This document shows, in pieces, positions 30,849 through 40,035 of a DNA stretch of 64,000 nucleotides; the stretch's first letter is position 1; each line of letters opens with the position of its first letter. Location of the stretch: assembly GCA_025360605.1 (NCBI GenBank), contig JANYBV010000052.1:62001-126000 (forward strand). Direction: 5' to 3'. This DNA is from Alphaproteobacteria bacterium. GTDB taxonomy: Bacteria > Pseudomonadota > Alphaproteobacteria > Rickettsiales > SXRF01. Both the position numbers and the translations under genes were made by a program. The notes beneath the pieces were generated by a model. It had not been told where the DNA came from and did not search any database. It saw only the letters and a list, made by a program, of their open reading frames with translations.

Positions 30849-32268
30849 GTTTGTGACCTGCGGTTTGTGGTTTGGCGCTGTCCATCAACGCTTTGGCCAG
30901 TTCATATATTTTGCTGCCGTGTGAGCCTTTGACCAGCAGCACATCGCCGGCGCGGAGTTTTTTATCCAGCAGTGGCAACAGCTGCATGGCCTGTGCCACA
31001 TGCCCTGCGCGCACCCCTGAAGGCAACGCGTCATGCAAATGTTTCATCAGCTCTCCGGCGGTGAATATACCATCAAAACTCTGGCGTTCGATGTCAGGAA
31101 CAAGGCCGGTATGCAGCGCAACCGCATCCTGCCCAAGCTCCAGCATATTGCCAAGCGCGGCAAACTTACGCCCCTTACGGCCTGTACTTTCCCAGACTTC
31201 CTGTGTTTTCATAAACGCCGCGCGCATAGCAGCGGGGCTGGCGTTGTAGCTGTCATCAATCAGGATGATCTCGCCGCCGGAAAGTGTTACTTTTACGATA
31301 CGGCCACGCCCATCGAGTTCGCCGAACTGCGCGAGTGCAGCAGCGGTTTTGGCATCGTCCAGCCCAAGTGCGTGCGTGACGGCAAGCGTAAGCAGCGAGG
31401 TGAGCGCCCAGTGCCTGCCAATGGCTTTGAGAGTGTAGGACATATGTTTGCCATGGATGCTGGCGGTGATGGCACAGCCTTCGGTCGTTGCGCGGTAATC
31501 CACCAGACGGCAATCCGATTTTTCATGGCTGCCGAACGTGACGATGTGCTTCACATTTTTTTCGGTCGCTTGTTTGGCGATGCGGCCATATTGCGGATTA
31601 TCGCGGTTGACGATGGCAAAGCCCTCACCTGTCATCGCTTCAAAAATTTCTGACTTGGCATCGGCAATGCCGTCCACCGAACCGAAGAATTCAATATGCA
31701 CCGCTTCCACCGTAGTAATTGCAGCAACATGCGGCTGCACCATTTTGGTCAGGTGCGAGATTTCACCCGCATGGTTCATACCCATTTCAAATACGCCAAA
31801 CTCGGTGTCCGAAGGCAAGTTGGCAAGATTGAGCGGTGTGCCGATATGGTTGTTGTAGTTGCCATTCGTAGCATAGGTTTTTCCGTGTGCGGAAAGCGCA
31901 AGGCGCAGCATTTCTTTCGCACTGGTTTTGCCGACACTCCCCGTAACACCAACCATTTTAGCGCGGGTTTTTTTTCTGGCAGCGGCTCCCAGTGCTTCGA
32001 GTCCCTTGAGTGCATCGCCTACGATGAGTAACGGCGCTTTGTCCTGCCCTTCAGGAACGCGGCTAACCAGCGCGGCAACCGCACCTTTGCTCAACGCATC
32101 GGCGACATAATCATGCCCGTCGAAATTATCGCCTTTGATTGCTACGAATAAATCACCCGTCTGTACCTTGCGGCTGTCGATTTCCACACGCGTGGCCTGC
32201 CACGGTGCGCCTTGCACTTTTCCGGACGTTGCGGCAGCAGCGGTTTCGTTTGTCCATAGTATCGTCAT
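30838..32268 (-). CDS. murF: UDP-MurNAc-tripeptide--D-Ala-D-Ala ligase MurF
   Basis: Attaches the D-Ala-D-Ala dipeptide to finish the UDP-MurNAc pentapeptide. Shown by [16 protein letters not shown] at the N-terminus, the ATP loop [15 protein letters not shown] near residue 110, [11 protein letters not shown] and the C-terminal [15 protein letters not shown] and [14 protein letters not shown]. Length 476 residues. ATGA overlap with murE. Confidence 0.96.
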   Translation of the reverse strand: MTILWTNETAAAATSGKVQGAPWQATRVEIDSRKVQTGDLFVAIKGDNFDGHDYVADALSKGAVAALVSRVPEGQDKAPLLIVGDALKGLEALGAAARKKTRAKMVGVTGSVGKTSAKEMLRLALSAHGKTYATNGNYNNHIGTPLNLANLPSDTEFGVFEMGMNHAGEISHLTKMVQPHVAAITTVEAVHIEFFGSVDGIADAKSEIFEAMTGEGFAIVNRDNPQYGRIAKQATEKNVKHIVTFGSHEKSDCRLVDYRATTEGCAITASIHGKHMSYTLKAIGRHWALTSLLTLAVTHALGLDDAKTAAALAQFGELDGRGRIVKVTLSGGEIILIDDSYNASPAAMRAAFMKTQEVWESTGRKGRKFAALGNMLELGQDAVALHTGLVPDIERQSFDGIFTAGELMKHLHDALPSGVRAGHVAQAMQLLPLLDKKLRAGDVLLVKGSHGSKIYELAKALMDSAKPQTAGHKHAV

Positions 32269-33743
32269 GCTACCAGCTCCAATGTTCTTGCCGCTTCACG
32301 AGCTACCTGCGCATCGTCAAACGGGATGGATTTATTCCCTATAATCTGCACCTTTTCATGCCCCTTGCCAGCAATTACCAGCACATCCCCCGGAGCAAGA
32401 TGCTTAATCGCAACATAGATAGCTTCCGCACGATCTGCAACTTCTTTGGAGCGTTTGGTTGCCGCCATAATAGCCTTGCGGATCAGCGCCGGATCCTCGC
32501 TACGCGGGTTATCATCGGTGACAATCACGTTATCGGCAAGTGTATCGGCAATTTCACCCATCTGCGGACGTTTTCCGGCATCACGGTCACCCCCGCAGCC
32601 AAACACCACATGCAGGCGTCCCTGCGTATGCGGCCGCAGCGTAGTTAAAATATTGCCCAGTGCCATCGGCGTATGGGCGTAATCAATGAAAACCGTTGCC
32701 CCGCCCACCAGCCGCACCACCTGTTCCAAACGCCCTGGAACGCCAGTAAATTGCGGCACTACACCGAGTGCTTTATCAATATCGCCACCAATACCAACAA
32801 CCAACCCAAGGGCGGCGAGTATATTCATCACCTGAAAAGCTCCGACCAATGGCACTTCCAGCGTGTGGGATTTACCGAACAGGCTTAGCGCCACCGTCTG
32901 CCCGTGCGGCAACGGTTCGAGGCGATTGATGCGGAACTGCTCGCCGTTTTTTCCGAAACCAATCATCTTATGTTTGTGTTGCTGGCACACGGCTTTTACC
33001 TGCGCAAAGCGCTTGTCATCCTGATTAACTACCGCCGTCATACCTGATGGAAGCAGGGAGTCAAACAGGCGTAGCTTGGCTTTAAAATAGGCTTCTTCGG
33101 TGAGGTGGTAATCAAGGTGGTCGCGGGCGATATTAGTGAATGCCGCCGCCTGCAATGACACACCGTCGAGGCGGTGCTGGTGCAGCCCGTGACTGGAGGC
33201 TTCCATGCACACCGAATCGATGTGTTTGTCTGATAATTCAGCGAGGATGCGCTGCAATTCAATGGCATCCGGCGTGGTATGTGTCCCCGGAAACAGGGTT
33301 TCGCCCGCACCGGTGAGAATGCCAAGCGTTCCGATGGAAGCCGAAGCCTGCCCCATGTGGTGGCAGAACTGACGGAAGAAATCAGCGGTGGAGGTTTTGC
33401 CATCCGTTCCGGTGACGGCTACCATATGCTCCGGCTGCCTATTGTAAAACCGTGCCGCCATCTTCGCCATGACCAGACGCGGGTTGGCCGTTTTTAATAC
33501 CGCAAGGCCGCAATCTCCGACATCGGCATCACTATCGCAAAGCAGTGCCACCGCACCGGCATCCTTGGCTTGCGTGATAAACCGCCCGCCATCGGCCTTC
33601 TGGCCTTTCAGTGCGATAAACAGATTGCCTTTCGCCACCGTGCGCGAATCTACGCTCAGACCTGTAATTTGTAAGGAGGTCATATTCTTTGGATAGTCTA
33701 TCGTTTCGGTAGTAGCGCGGATAAGATCAGTAAGTGGCAACAT
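32265..33743 (-). CDS. murE: UDP-MurNAc-L-Ala-D-Glu--meso-DAP ligase MurE
   Basis: Adds the third residue of the stem peptide. The DNPR motif in TDDNPRSEDPALI is the signature for meso-diaminopimelate, so the wall is of the DAP type. Other landmarks: DSRTVAKGNLFIALKGQ at the N-terminus, ATP loop VTGTDGKTSTADFF, EASSHGLHQHRLDG, and IAGKGHEKVQ near the end. The frame is open 53 codons upstream into ftsI; the ATG at 33743 (MLPLTDLI) is the natural start and overlaps ftsI by 17 bases. Length 492 residues. Confidence 0.96.
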   Translation of the reverse strand: MLPLTDLIRATTETIDYPKNMTSLQITGLSVDSRTVAKGNLFIALKGQKADGGRFITQAKDAGAVALLCDSDADVGDCGLAVLKTANPRLVMAKMAARFYNRQPEHMVAVTGTDGKTSTADFFRQFCHHMGQASASIGTLGILTGAGETLFPGTHTTPDAIELQRILAELSDKHIDSVCMEASSHGLHQHRLDGVSLQAAAFTNIARDHLDYHLTEEAYFKAKLRLFDSLLPSGMTAVVNQDDKRFAQVKAVCQQHKHKMIGFGKNGEQFRINRLEPLPHGQTVALSLFGKSHTLEVPLVGAFQVMNILAALGLVVGIGGDIDKALGVVPQFTGVPGRLEQVVRLVGGATVFIDYAHTPMALGNILTTLRPHTQGRLHVVFGCGGDRDAGKRPQMGEIADTLADNVIVTDDNPRSEDPALIRKAIMAATKRSKEVADRAEAIYVAIKHLAPGDVLVIAGKGHEKVQIIGNKSIPFDDAQVAREAARTLELVA

Positions 33744-35547
33744 GGAATAACCGTTTATACAGCGGAAGTGACGCAGGATGCACTTTAGGTTTCTCCGCGC
33801 CCTTCTCGCCAGGTTTGCTGTTATCGACCCAGAATTTTTCCGCATCGTCTTTCGGTACATCGAATTGAGGCTTAATGCCAAGAAGCGGCCCCATGCGGGC
33901 AATCACCTTATTCACCACAGGGGCAGAAATCCAGCCCCCCGTAGCAAACTGGAAGGTGCTTTTATCGCCTTTGGGTTCATCTACCATCACCAGTACGATA
34001 TATTTCGGATCGTCCACCGGAAAGGTGGCGATGAAGGAAGCAAGCTTGGCGTTGCCGTCATAGCCGCCGCCGGAGCTGACTTTTTCGGCGGTTCCGGTTT
34101 TTCCGGCTACACGGTATCCCGGAACGTCGGCTTTCGTGCCGGTTCCATGCTGCACCACCATACGCATCAGGCGGCGCAGATTGGCCGAGGTTTTTTCACT
34201 GACAACGCGCGCGCCTTCCGCCTTACCTTTATTACCATCCTTCAACAGGGTAAGGCGCGGCAGGGTTCCGCCATTGACCAGCGAGGCAATCCCGCGCACC
34301 AGATGCAGTGGCGATACGGAAATACCGTGGCCATAGGCAATAGTTACCATGTTGATTTCTTTCCAGTCCGCAGGGTAAAGTGGATTGGCTTTTTCCGGCA
34401 ACTCAATATCCACCGGCTGCAACATGCCAACTTTTTCTAGGAATGCTTTCTGTTTTTTCGTTCCCACGTCCATGATCATACGCGCGGTGCCAACGTTGGA
34501 CGAAAACGCATAAATCTCCGGCACGCTCAGCCAGCGGTGCATGGAATGCGCATCGGAAATGGTGAACCCCCCGATCTTCAGCGGGTTGGTGGCATCATAG
34601 CTGCTTTTCATATTGGCCGTGCCGTTTTCAAACGCGGCGGCCATGGTGAAGCTTTTGAAAGTGGAACCCATTTCATAGACACCGAGGGTGGCGCGGTTGA
34701 AGCGCGCCTTATCTTCATTCTTCAAAAGTTTATGTGGGTCAAAATCCGGCAGTGAAAGCATCGAAAGCACCTCGCCCGACTGCAAATCCATGATCACACC
34801 CGTTGCACCGATGGCATTGAATTCTTCCACCGCATTCTGAATTTCCTCGTGCATGATCGCCTGCAACCGCACGTCGATCGACAGTGCAAAAGGTTCGCCG
34901 TTGGTGGCGCCGTCACGCAGCTGGTGGTCGAATTGTTTTTCAATGCCTGCAAGGCCTTTGTTATCGATACCGACATAGCCGATCACATGTGAGAGCATGT
35001 TGCCATACGGATAGACGCGCTTTTCTTCCGGCAGGAAATATAACCCCGGAATGCCGAGGCTGTTGACGAGGTTTTCTTCTTTGGGGGTCAGGTTACGCTT
35101 AATCCACAGGAATGATTTGCCCCCCTGAAAACGCCCTAGCAGCTTGGCACTGTCCATGCCCAAAGCATTGCCGAGCTTGTTAGCCGCTTCTTCCTTGTTT
35201 TTCATTTCCTTGGGATTAACGAACACCGAGGAGGTCATCAGGCTGGTTGCCAGCAATGCGCCGTTACGATCCACAATATCGCCGCGCTGGATAACCGGTT
35301 CGCTGTTTTGCTGGAGTTCGACCTGTTCGCTTTTACCTTCGTTATCGGGATCGCTTACCGTGATGGTGGTAGCGTGGCGCTTGTCAAATACCGCTACTTC
35401 AATCATGCGCACGCTAATGCTGGTAAAACACAGGAGAAAAAACAAGCCCACACATAATAATCTGATGCGACTTTGTTCGATGATCCGTCGTCCCGTACTT
35501 TCCTTGAATATAATCTTGCGGGATTGTCGGCTCACCTCATTACTCAC
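33727..35547 (-). CDS. ftsI: Septal transpeptidase FtsI (penicillin-binding protein 3)
   Basis: Class B penicillin-binding protein that crosslinks septal peptidoglycan with FtsW. One N-terminal membrane helix (about residues 28-48), then a pedestal domain with QRGDIVDRNGALLATS. The transpeptidase domain has the catalytic serine in GSTFKSFTM, SSN in AFSSNVGTAR and KTGT in RVAGKTGTAEKV. Length 606 residues; the C-terminus has an extra Lys/Pro-rich tail. It overlaps ftsL by 8 bases and murE by 17. Confidence 0.97.
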   Translation of the reverse strand: MSNEVSRQSRKIIFKESTGRRIIEQSRIRLLCVGLFFLLCFTSISVRMIEVAVFDKRHATTITVSDPDNEGKSEQVELQQNSEPVIQRGDIVDRNGALLATSLMTSSVFVNPKEMKNKEEAANKLGNALGMDSAKLLGRFQGGKSFLWIKRNLTPKEENLVNSLGIPGLYFLPEEKRVYPYGNMLSHVIGYVGIDNKGLAGIEKQFDHQLRDGATNGEPFALSIDVRLQAIMHEEIQNAVEEFNAIGATGVIMDLQSGEVLSMLSLPDFDPHKLLKNEDKARFNRATLGVYEMGSTFKSFTMAAAFENGTANMKSSYDATNPLKIGGFTISDAHSMHRWLSVPEIYAFSSNVGTARMIMDVGTKKQKAFLEKVGMLQPVDIELPEKANPLYPADWKEINMVTIAYGHGISVSPLHLVRGIASLVNGGTLPRLTLLKDGNKGKAEGARVVSEKTSANLRRLMRMVVQHGTGTKADVPGYRVAGKTGTAEKVSSGGGYDGNAKLASFIATFPVDDPKYIVLVMVDEPKGDKSTFQFATGGWISAPVVNKVIARMGPLLGIKPQFDVPKDDAEKFWVDNSKPGEKGAEKPKVHPASLPLYKRLFHVATY

Positions 35548-35887
35548 CCTTCCTGTAATGGGCGGCCACCGGCCTTATGCCTTCCTCGCCATCAATAGAT
35601 GCCTGAGTCTGGCCGGGGAATGGAATGGCTTCAATGTCGGAAATCTGCGCTACGGTCACATCCGAAGCAGCGAGGTATTTTACGGCGAGTTTTTGCAAAC
35701 GCTCGGGGCGGTTCAAGTACGCCCATTCGGCTGCTACCACGTGCAAAGCTTGCTTCTCCTGCTCTAGTTGGTGTGACGTTTCCGCCACCTGATTCTTTAA
35801 TGTTTGCACTTCATACTTTACTTTGTAAAGCATAAATGCAGCGATCACGATCACGACCATCCAGACGAATGTAGAGATACGATTCAT
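35540..35887 (-). CDS. ftsL: Cell division protein FtsL
   Basis: Small bitopic protein (115 residues) of the FtsQLB complex. A short cytoplasmic start, one membrane helix (FVWMVVIVIAAFMLYKV), then a coiled coil with heptad hydrophobics (VQTLKNQVAETSHQLEQEKQ). The segment AEWAYLNRPERLQKLAVKYL is typical of alphaproteobacterial FtsL. Its place between rsmH and ftsI confirms the call. The start forms an ATGA overlap with the rsmH stop. Confidence 0.88.
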   Translation of the reverse strand: MNRISTFVWMVVIVIAAFMLYKVKYEVQTLKNQVAETSHQLEQEKQALHVVAAEWAYLNRPERLQKLAVKYLAASDVTVAQISDIEAIPFPGQTQASIDGEEGIRPVAAHYRKGE

Positions 35888-36840
35888 GCGCGCTCTCCTG
35901 CCTTGGCGTAGGTCATCATGCGCATGGTAGCAGAGCGCGAACGGGGGTTTTCATCGATTTCCGCCTCGGTAGGAAGGCGCTTCTCCGGTTTGGGTAAAAA
36001 AAAGCGGGGAGCATCCCATCCGGCAGAATCCGCCTGATGTTGAGGCATATGCCTCGAATGCTCCCCGAGTTTACCACAACGGGAGTGGGTAAAACGTTTC
36101 ACGATACGGTCTTCCAGCGAGTGGAATGTCACCACGACCAGACGGCCACCGGGTGCTAACATGTCCTCGGCTGCCTTCAGACCATTCTCGAGAGATTCAA
36201 ATTCCTGATTCACGTAAATTCGCAAGCCCTGAAAACTGCGGGTCGCCGGATCAGTTTTTCCTTTTTGGCCACCGGCTACTTTGCGGATAATTTCCGCCAG
36301 CTGATGGGTGCGTTCAATGGGTGCCAGTTCACGCGCGGCAACAACGGCGGTTGCAATGCGGCGCGACATTTTCTCTTCACCGTAGTAATAAAAAATATCA
36401 GCCAGTTCGCCTTCGCTGGCGGTGTTGATGATATCGGAGGCCTTCATGCCCTCATCCGACATACGCATATCCAACGGGCCATCGTTCTTAAACGAAAATC
36501 CGCGCTCGGCAACATCCAGTTGCATGGATGATACGCCGATATCGAGCACAATACCGTCTACCGCATGCACACCATGCATCGCCACCAGCGAACACATGTC
36601 GGAGAAATTACCGAGCAGCCAGACAAAACGGTCGGGAAATTCCTGCTCCAGCTTTTCCGCAAAACGGTGCGTGCTGGGGTCACGGTCAATCGCAAATACG
36701 CGGCAATCGGCAGCGCGCAGGATTGCACGGCTGTAGCCACCCGCACCGAATGTGCCGTCGATATACACACCGTTATCTTTCGGTGCAATCCAATCCAGCA
36801 TTTCATTCAGCATCACTGGCTTGTGAAGGGTAGCGGTCAT
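35884..36840 (-). CDS. rsmH: 16S rRNA (cytosine-1402-N4) methyltransferase RsmH (MraW)
   Basis: Methylates N4 of C1402 in the 16S rRNA decoding centre. N-terminal HKPVMLNEMLDWI and SAM loop DGTFGAGGYSRAIL, then GIVLDIGVSSMQLD, GPLDMRMSDEG and VVTFHSLEDRIVKRF are all family hallmarks. C-terminal NPRSRSATMRMMTYAK. Length 318 residues. ATGA overlaps with both mraZ and ftsL. Confidence 0.97.
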   Translation of the reverse strand: MTATLHKPVMLNEMLDWIAPKDNGVYIDGTFGAGGYSRAILRAADCRVFAIDRDPSTHRFAEKLEQEFPDRFVWLLGNFSDMCSLVAMHGVHAVDGIVLDIGVSSMQLDVAERGFSFKNDGPLDMRMSDEGMKASDIINTASEGELADIFYYYGEEKMSRRIATAVVAARELAPIERTHQLAEIIRKVAGGQKGKTDPATRSFQGLRIYVNQEFESLENGLKAAEDMLAPGGRLVVVTFHSLEDRIVKRFTHSRCGKLGEHSRHMPQHQADSAGWDAPRFFLPKPEKRLPTEAEIDENPRSRSATMRMMTYAKAGERA

Positions 36841-37286
36841 GACGCATCCCCCTTCAATTGCAGGCGCTTTTCTTTCATTAACTCGCGCGCACGTTTTGCA
36901 TGCGCTTCAAATGCCTTCGGCTCCCAGATTTCAAACACCTCGCCCTTACCGACGATGGTGGCGTTTTCATTCAGGTTGGCCGCTGCAATCAACTGCTCCG
37001 GCAACATCACGCGGCCTTCGGTATCGAAAGATAGCTGCACACTTTCACCAAATAATGTGGTGGTGAAAGCATCATGCTCTTCGGAATACGGGTCGAGGCG
37101 CTCGACGCGCTGGTTGATTTTCATGATCCGGTTCATGCCGCACCCCTCAATGCACGCATGCTTGGGCGATGCGTAGGCAACAATGCCTGAAAATTCCTGA
37201 GCAGCCAGAATGGCGCGGAACTGCGAAGGAATGGAAACCCTTCCTTTTTTGTCGATGCGATTGTGATAGGTCGAGAGAAAAAGCAT
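36837..37286 (-). CDS. mraZ: Transcriptional regulator MraZ
   Basis: DNA-binding protein that regulates its own division operon. The 149-residue protein has two SpoVT/AbrB-like domains, each with the family loop: DKKGRVSIPSQFR near residue 12 and DTEGRVMLPEQL near residue 90. It is the first gene of the operon, and TGGGN repeats of the type bound by MraZ lie 25-70 bases upstream of the start, across the promoter. Confidence 0.96.
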   Translation of the reverse strand: MLFLSTYHNRIDKKGRVSIPSQFRAILAAQEFSGIVAYASPKHACIEGCGMNRIMKINQRVERLDPYSEEHDAFTTTLFGESVQLSFDTEGRVMLPEQLIAAANLNENATIVGKGEVFEIWEPKAFEAHAKRARELMKEKRLQLKGDAS

Positions 37287-37310
37287 CGTTGGGCCATGAC
37301 TACACTTTTA

Positions 37311-37335
37311 TGGGATTTTATGGGTATTGATGGGA
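37311..37335 (+). promoter_or_regulatory. MraZ boxes: three TGGGN repeats every 10 bp
   Basis: TGGGA at 37311, TGGGT at 37321 and TGGGA at 37331 are spaced exactly 10 bases, with 5-base spacers, matching the TGGGN-N5 arrangement known for MraZ of enterobacteria. They are read on the strand opposite to mraZ. A further TGGGT lies at 37352, inside the promoter spacer. The boxes cover the -10 box and the start of transcription, as expected for repression of the operon by its first product. Confidence 0.82.
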
Positions 37336-37363
37336 TTTTATGCTCATTTCATGGGTCAGTCAA
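37335..37363 (-). promoter_or_regulatory. Promoter of the mraZ-ftsZ division operon
   Basis: On the minus strand TTGACT, a 17-base spacer and TAAAAT form a good sigma-70 promoter. Transcription would start near 37328, giving a leader of about 42 bases before mraZ. It lies between the rpsD terminator and mraZ, so it drives the division operon independently of rpsD. Confidence 0.8.
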
Positions 37364-37404
37364 GCCATGATTGCAAAAAAACTTAGGGAAAAATGGGCAT
37401 AAAA

Positions 37405-37440
37405 AAACTGGCCAGAAGGATTTAACCCTCTGGCCAGTTT
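37405..37440 (-). terminator. Rho-independent terminator after rpsD
   Basis: A 15-bp stem (AAACTGGCCAGAGGG on the minus strand, one mismatch) with a 6-base loop is followed on the minus strand by seven Ts. It lies 42 bases past the rpsD stop and separates rpsD from the division operon. Confidence 0.87.
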
Positions 37441-37482
37441 AAATAATCTTAAATTACGCGACGAACGCCGCGCTATATACGA

Positions 37483-38100
37483 TTAGCGTGAGTAATATTC
37501 GATGACGAAGTTAGGCTGCATCACCACTGGGAAAGGAACTTCCGCCAGTTTAGGAATACGGATATACTTCGCTTTCAGCTCAGTCGTATCGAATTCAATG
37601 TAATCGGGAACAGAACGCTCTGGGTTCTGGATCATTTCCAAAACGATCGCGAGCTGCTTTGATTTTTCTTTCACTTCAATAACATCGCCTTCTTTAACCT
37701 GATAGCTGGCAATGTTCACCTTGCGGCCATTCACACGGACGTGGCCATGGCTTACAAACTGACGAGCAGCAAACGGCGTAGGCACAACAGCCATACGGTA
37801 AATAACCGTGTCGAGGCGGCTTTCAAGCAGTCCGATGAGGTTTTCGCCGGTGTCGCCCTTACGGCGAGCAGCTTCATGATAAATGTTGCGGAACTGGCGC
37901 TCGGTGATATTGCCATAATAGCCGCGCAGCTTCTGCTTTTCGCGCAGCTGGGTGCCGTAATCGGAGGTTTTCTTGCGCTTGGCAACACCGTGCTGACCAG
38001 GAGCATAACCGCGCTTGTTGAATGGATCCTTGGAGTTGCCCCAGAGGCTAACGCCCAGACGGCGGCTGATTTTATATTTACAATCAATACGTTTTGTCAC
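37483..38100 (-). CDS. rpsD: 30S ribosomal protein S4
   Basis: Primary 16S rRNA-binding protein that starts 30S assembly. 205 residues with the N-terminal [12 protein letters not shown], the Lys/Arg-rich [16 protein letters not shown], and an S4 RNA-binding domain ([34 protein letters not shown]). The start codon is GTG, with AGGA eight bases before it. It stands as a single-gene unit with its own promoter and terminator. Confidence 0.98.
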   Translation of the reverse strand: MTKRIDCKYKISRRLGVSLWGNSKDPFNKRGYAPGQHGVAKRKKTSDYGTQLREKQKLRGYYGNITERQFRNIYHEAARRKGDTGENLIGLLESRLDTVIYRMAVVPTPFAARQFVSHGHVRVNGRKVNIASYQVKEGDVIEVKEKSKQLAIVLEMIQNPERSVPDYIEFDTTELKAKYIRIPKLAEVPFPVVMQPNFVIEYYSR

Positions 38101-38168
38101 GTGCTATTCCTAAAATGTTACAAGTCAAATCTTATGGTTACTGCTCAGTTCCGAGTTTTACACCGGAA

Positions 38169-38197
38169 ATTACAGGCCTAAAAAAACCATAAGCCAA
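38169..38197 (-). promoter_or_regulatory. Candidate rpsD promoter
   Basis: On the minus strand TTGGCT, 17 bases, TGTAAT. The start of transcription would be near 38162, giving a leader of about 60 bases before the GTG of rpsD. The leader could host S4 autoregulation, but no clear fold was identified. Confidence 0.5.
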
Positions 38198-38287
38198 ATA
38201 TTTACAGGGAGGTGAAATATACAAAGAAAAAAACTGCTGTCAAGCTGCGAGAGTAAAGATTTTCGAAGATTTATAAGCCTGACAGAC

Positions 38288-38728
38288 TTAACCCGGCAAA
38301 TGGGGGCCGGATTGGGAGGATGCTATCTGTAAGTCTTTGACATGCTTACCATCAATGACCGAAACGCCATTTGGGTCTGTGATGTTGGGGGAAGCCACAT
38401 CAGGACCCGCCATAGCGCCGGTACGGCGTAATTTCTCTTTCTGGGCAAACATGCCTTCAACCGGCTGCTCACCCATCATGGTCATCGGCATCGCCGGAGC
38501 CGCAGGCGTAAATTCTAATACGGGAGGAAGCGGATCGGTGAGATCCTTAGGCATCGGCACATCGGCTTCATCGAAACGGCGGCTACTTCGCAAACCACCA
38601 ACGACAAAAGGAAGCGTCACAGCAGCAGCACCCAGCAAACCAATCAAAGGAGCCTTCTTCAGGAGGCTGCCATTCGGCTTCCACCATGCTCTCTTGACTA
38701 CGTCTGCAACTACCTGCTCACCAGCCAT
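38288..38728 (-). CDS. Unknown protein with one membrane helix and Pro-rich tail
   Basis: A 146-residue protein. Residues 1-25 are polar (VVKRAWWKPNGSLLKKAP), one Gly/Ala-rich membrane helix follows (LIGLLGAAAVTLPFVVGGL), and the rest is a proline-, methionine- and aspartate-rich tail with no clear fold (PLPPVLEFTPAAPAMPMTMM). No family is recognised. It is the last of four similar membrane genes and starts 18 bases after the preceding one ends, so those two are surely one transcript. It lies upstream of the rpsD promoter. Confidence 0.7.
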   Translation of the reverse strand: MAGEQVVADVVKRAWWKPNGSLLKKAPLIGLLGAAAVTLPFVVGGLRSSRRFDEADVPMPKDLTDPLPPVLEFTPAAPAMPMTMMGEQPVEGMFAQKEKLRRTGAMAGPDVASPNITDPNGVSVIDGKHVKDLQIASSQSGPHLPG

Positions 38729-38746
38729 ACTGGCTTACCTGATTAT

Positions 38747-39448
38747 TTATACGAGTTGTTGTGGATTCGCCGCTTTATCCTGACGTTCTTTAATCACGGC
38801 TTCTGCCTTGCATTCACAGGATGCATGGGCAGCAAATTTGTCAGCGTGTTTTTTACCATGTTCACCGGCATTCGCCATCTGCATCTGTTCCGCCTGCTGC
38901 GCCTGCATCATCTGCATCTGGATTGCCTGAACCACTTCTTCACGGCCTTCCTGCTTAGCCGCTTCAAGACGCGGTGTCATGTCCTTCACTGCAAGCGCAT
39001 AACCTTCATCGAGGCCTTTAACTTCGCCGTCATTGTAGGTCTTGGCCATTTTGTTTTCATGACCCTGCATCTTTTCAGTAACGCGGGTACGGAATGCGCT
39101 GGATTCGCGGCTCACCTGATCCGCTCCCTTAAGCGCACCGATGCCACCACCAACAACCGCAGAAATACCACCATACGAAACGCCGGACGCGATAGCGCCA
39201 ATAGCAGCGACAATACCGGTAGCCACTGCACCGGTACCACCGAGCAATCCGCCAACGCCGGCAGCAAAACCAAATCCCGCAAGAGATGCAGCAAGACCAC
39301 CAACCAGCAATAACGCACCACCCGCCAGTAACCCACCAACCAAAGCCGCACCAACACCGCCTATAAGGCCATATTTGACTGCTTTAGAGCCCACCGTTGC
39401 TACGGTACTCAAACCATCATGATTAATCGGGTCCGCTGAACTAGCCAT
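38747..39448 (-). CDS. Unknown Gly-zipper membrane protein with helical Gln-rich tail
   Basis: A 233-residue protein with about 90 residues (25-115) of almost pure Gly, Ala, Val, Leu and Ile in GxxxG-type spacing (IGGVGAALVGGLLAGGALLL), enough for three or four tightly packed helices. Residues 120-233 are hydrophilic and helical, with MQGHENKMAKTYNDGE, a Gln/Met stretch (MQMMQAQQAEQMQMAN) and a late CEC pair. No family is recognised. It has its own candidate control region, a 26-bp palindrome upstream of a TATAAT. It is probably the main gene of the cluster. Confidence 0.7.
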   Translation of the reverse strand: MASSADPINHDGLSTVATVGSKAVKYGLIGGVGAALVGGLLAGGALLLVGGLAASLAGFGFAAGVGGLLGGTGAVATGIVAAIGAIASGVSYGGISAVVGGGIGALKGADQVSRESSAFRTRVTEKMQGHENKMAKTYNDGEVKGLDEGYALAVKDMTPRLEAAKQEGREEVVQAIQMQMMQAQQAEQMQMANAGEHGKKHADKFAAHASCECKAEAVIKERQDKAANPQQLV

Positions 39449-39491
39449 AAAATGCCTCTAAAATTCGCTAAAAATACTATATAATCAAATA

Positions 39492-39533
39492 ATTATACAA
39501 TGACCATGCTGACATTATGACATAATAGTCAGC
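39492..39533 (-). promoter_or_regulatory. TATAAT box with overlapping operator-like palindrome
   Basis: Positions 39508-39533 hold an imperfect inverted repeat with half-sites GCTGACATTATG and CATAATAGTCAGC, which match except for one extra base. On the minus strand a perfect TATAAT lies at 39492-39497, and the palindrome covers the place where the -35 box should be; no TTGACA-like box is seen there. This layout suits an activator or repressor controlling the gene starting at 39448. Confidence 0.55.
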
Positions 39534-39616
39534 ACAAACAAGTTAAGGTTTTGTTACAATGAATTTTTGGAGGTTTTTTAGCCTTTCAGAGGCTAAGGCC
39601 GCCTGATGGCGTGAAA

Positions 39617-39973
39617 TTAGCGTCCGCCCACCGCACGCGGATTTACCGGCGGCTTGCCTTGTGGCAATGCTCCGGGGCCTTCCATTTTGGGCTGAGGGCC
39701 TGCTGCAGGTGCTTTCACTGCCGGACCAGTGACCGGAACGACCGGAGCCGAAGCTTCACCGCCCATACCACCTACCGCATTACCCACCATAAGCCCCGCA
39801 ATACCACCGCCCACTGCGGCCAGTATTTCATATCCTACCATGCCGCCAATCAGTTCCGGCAACAACAATCCGCCCACAGCGGCACCGGCGGCGATACCAA
39901 TGATGCTGGACCATTTGATGCCGCCCTCTTCATTGATAAACATGCCTTTGATCGAATCGAGTAAACCGCCCAT
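39617..39973 (-). CDS. Unknown small Gly-zipper membrane protein with Pro-rich tail
   Basis: A 118-residue protein: residues 1-20 amphipathic, then about 50 residues of Gly/Ala-rich hydrophobic sequence (IIGIAAGAAVGGLLLPELIG and GYEILAAVGGGIAGLMVGN), probably a helical hairpin, then a Pro/Gly/Ala tail (about residues 73-118) that ends with PRAVGGR. No family is recognised. It lies 62 bases after the 191-residue gene and 168 bases before the 233-residue gene, all in the same direction. Confidence 0.65.
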   Translation of the reverse strand: MGGLLDSIKGMFINEEGGIKWSSIIGIAAGAAVGGLLLPELIGGMVGYEILAAVGGGIAGLMVGNAVGGMGGEASAPVVPVTGPAVKAPAAGPQPKMEGPGALPQGKPPVNPRAVGGR

Positions 39974-40035
39974 AATTGATACCCTTTACGTGCTTTTTGA
40001 AGGTTTATAGTACATTCTTTTCGTTAACAAATCCG

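Noticed and set aside
39578-39596. TTAGCCT/AGGCTAA hairpin as a terminator after the 118-residue gene
   Set aside because: On the minus strand the stem is followed by As, not Ts, and the stem is only 7 bp.
39900-39973. Double-glycine (bacteriocin) leader in the 118-residue membrane protein
   Set aside because: GG occurs near residue 17, but the preceding positions do not fit the LSxxELxxIxGG pattern, and no peptidase-transporter gene is near.
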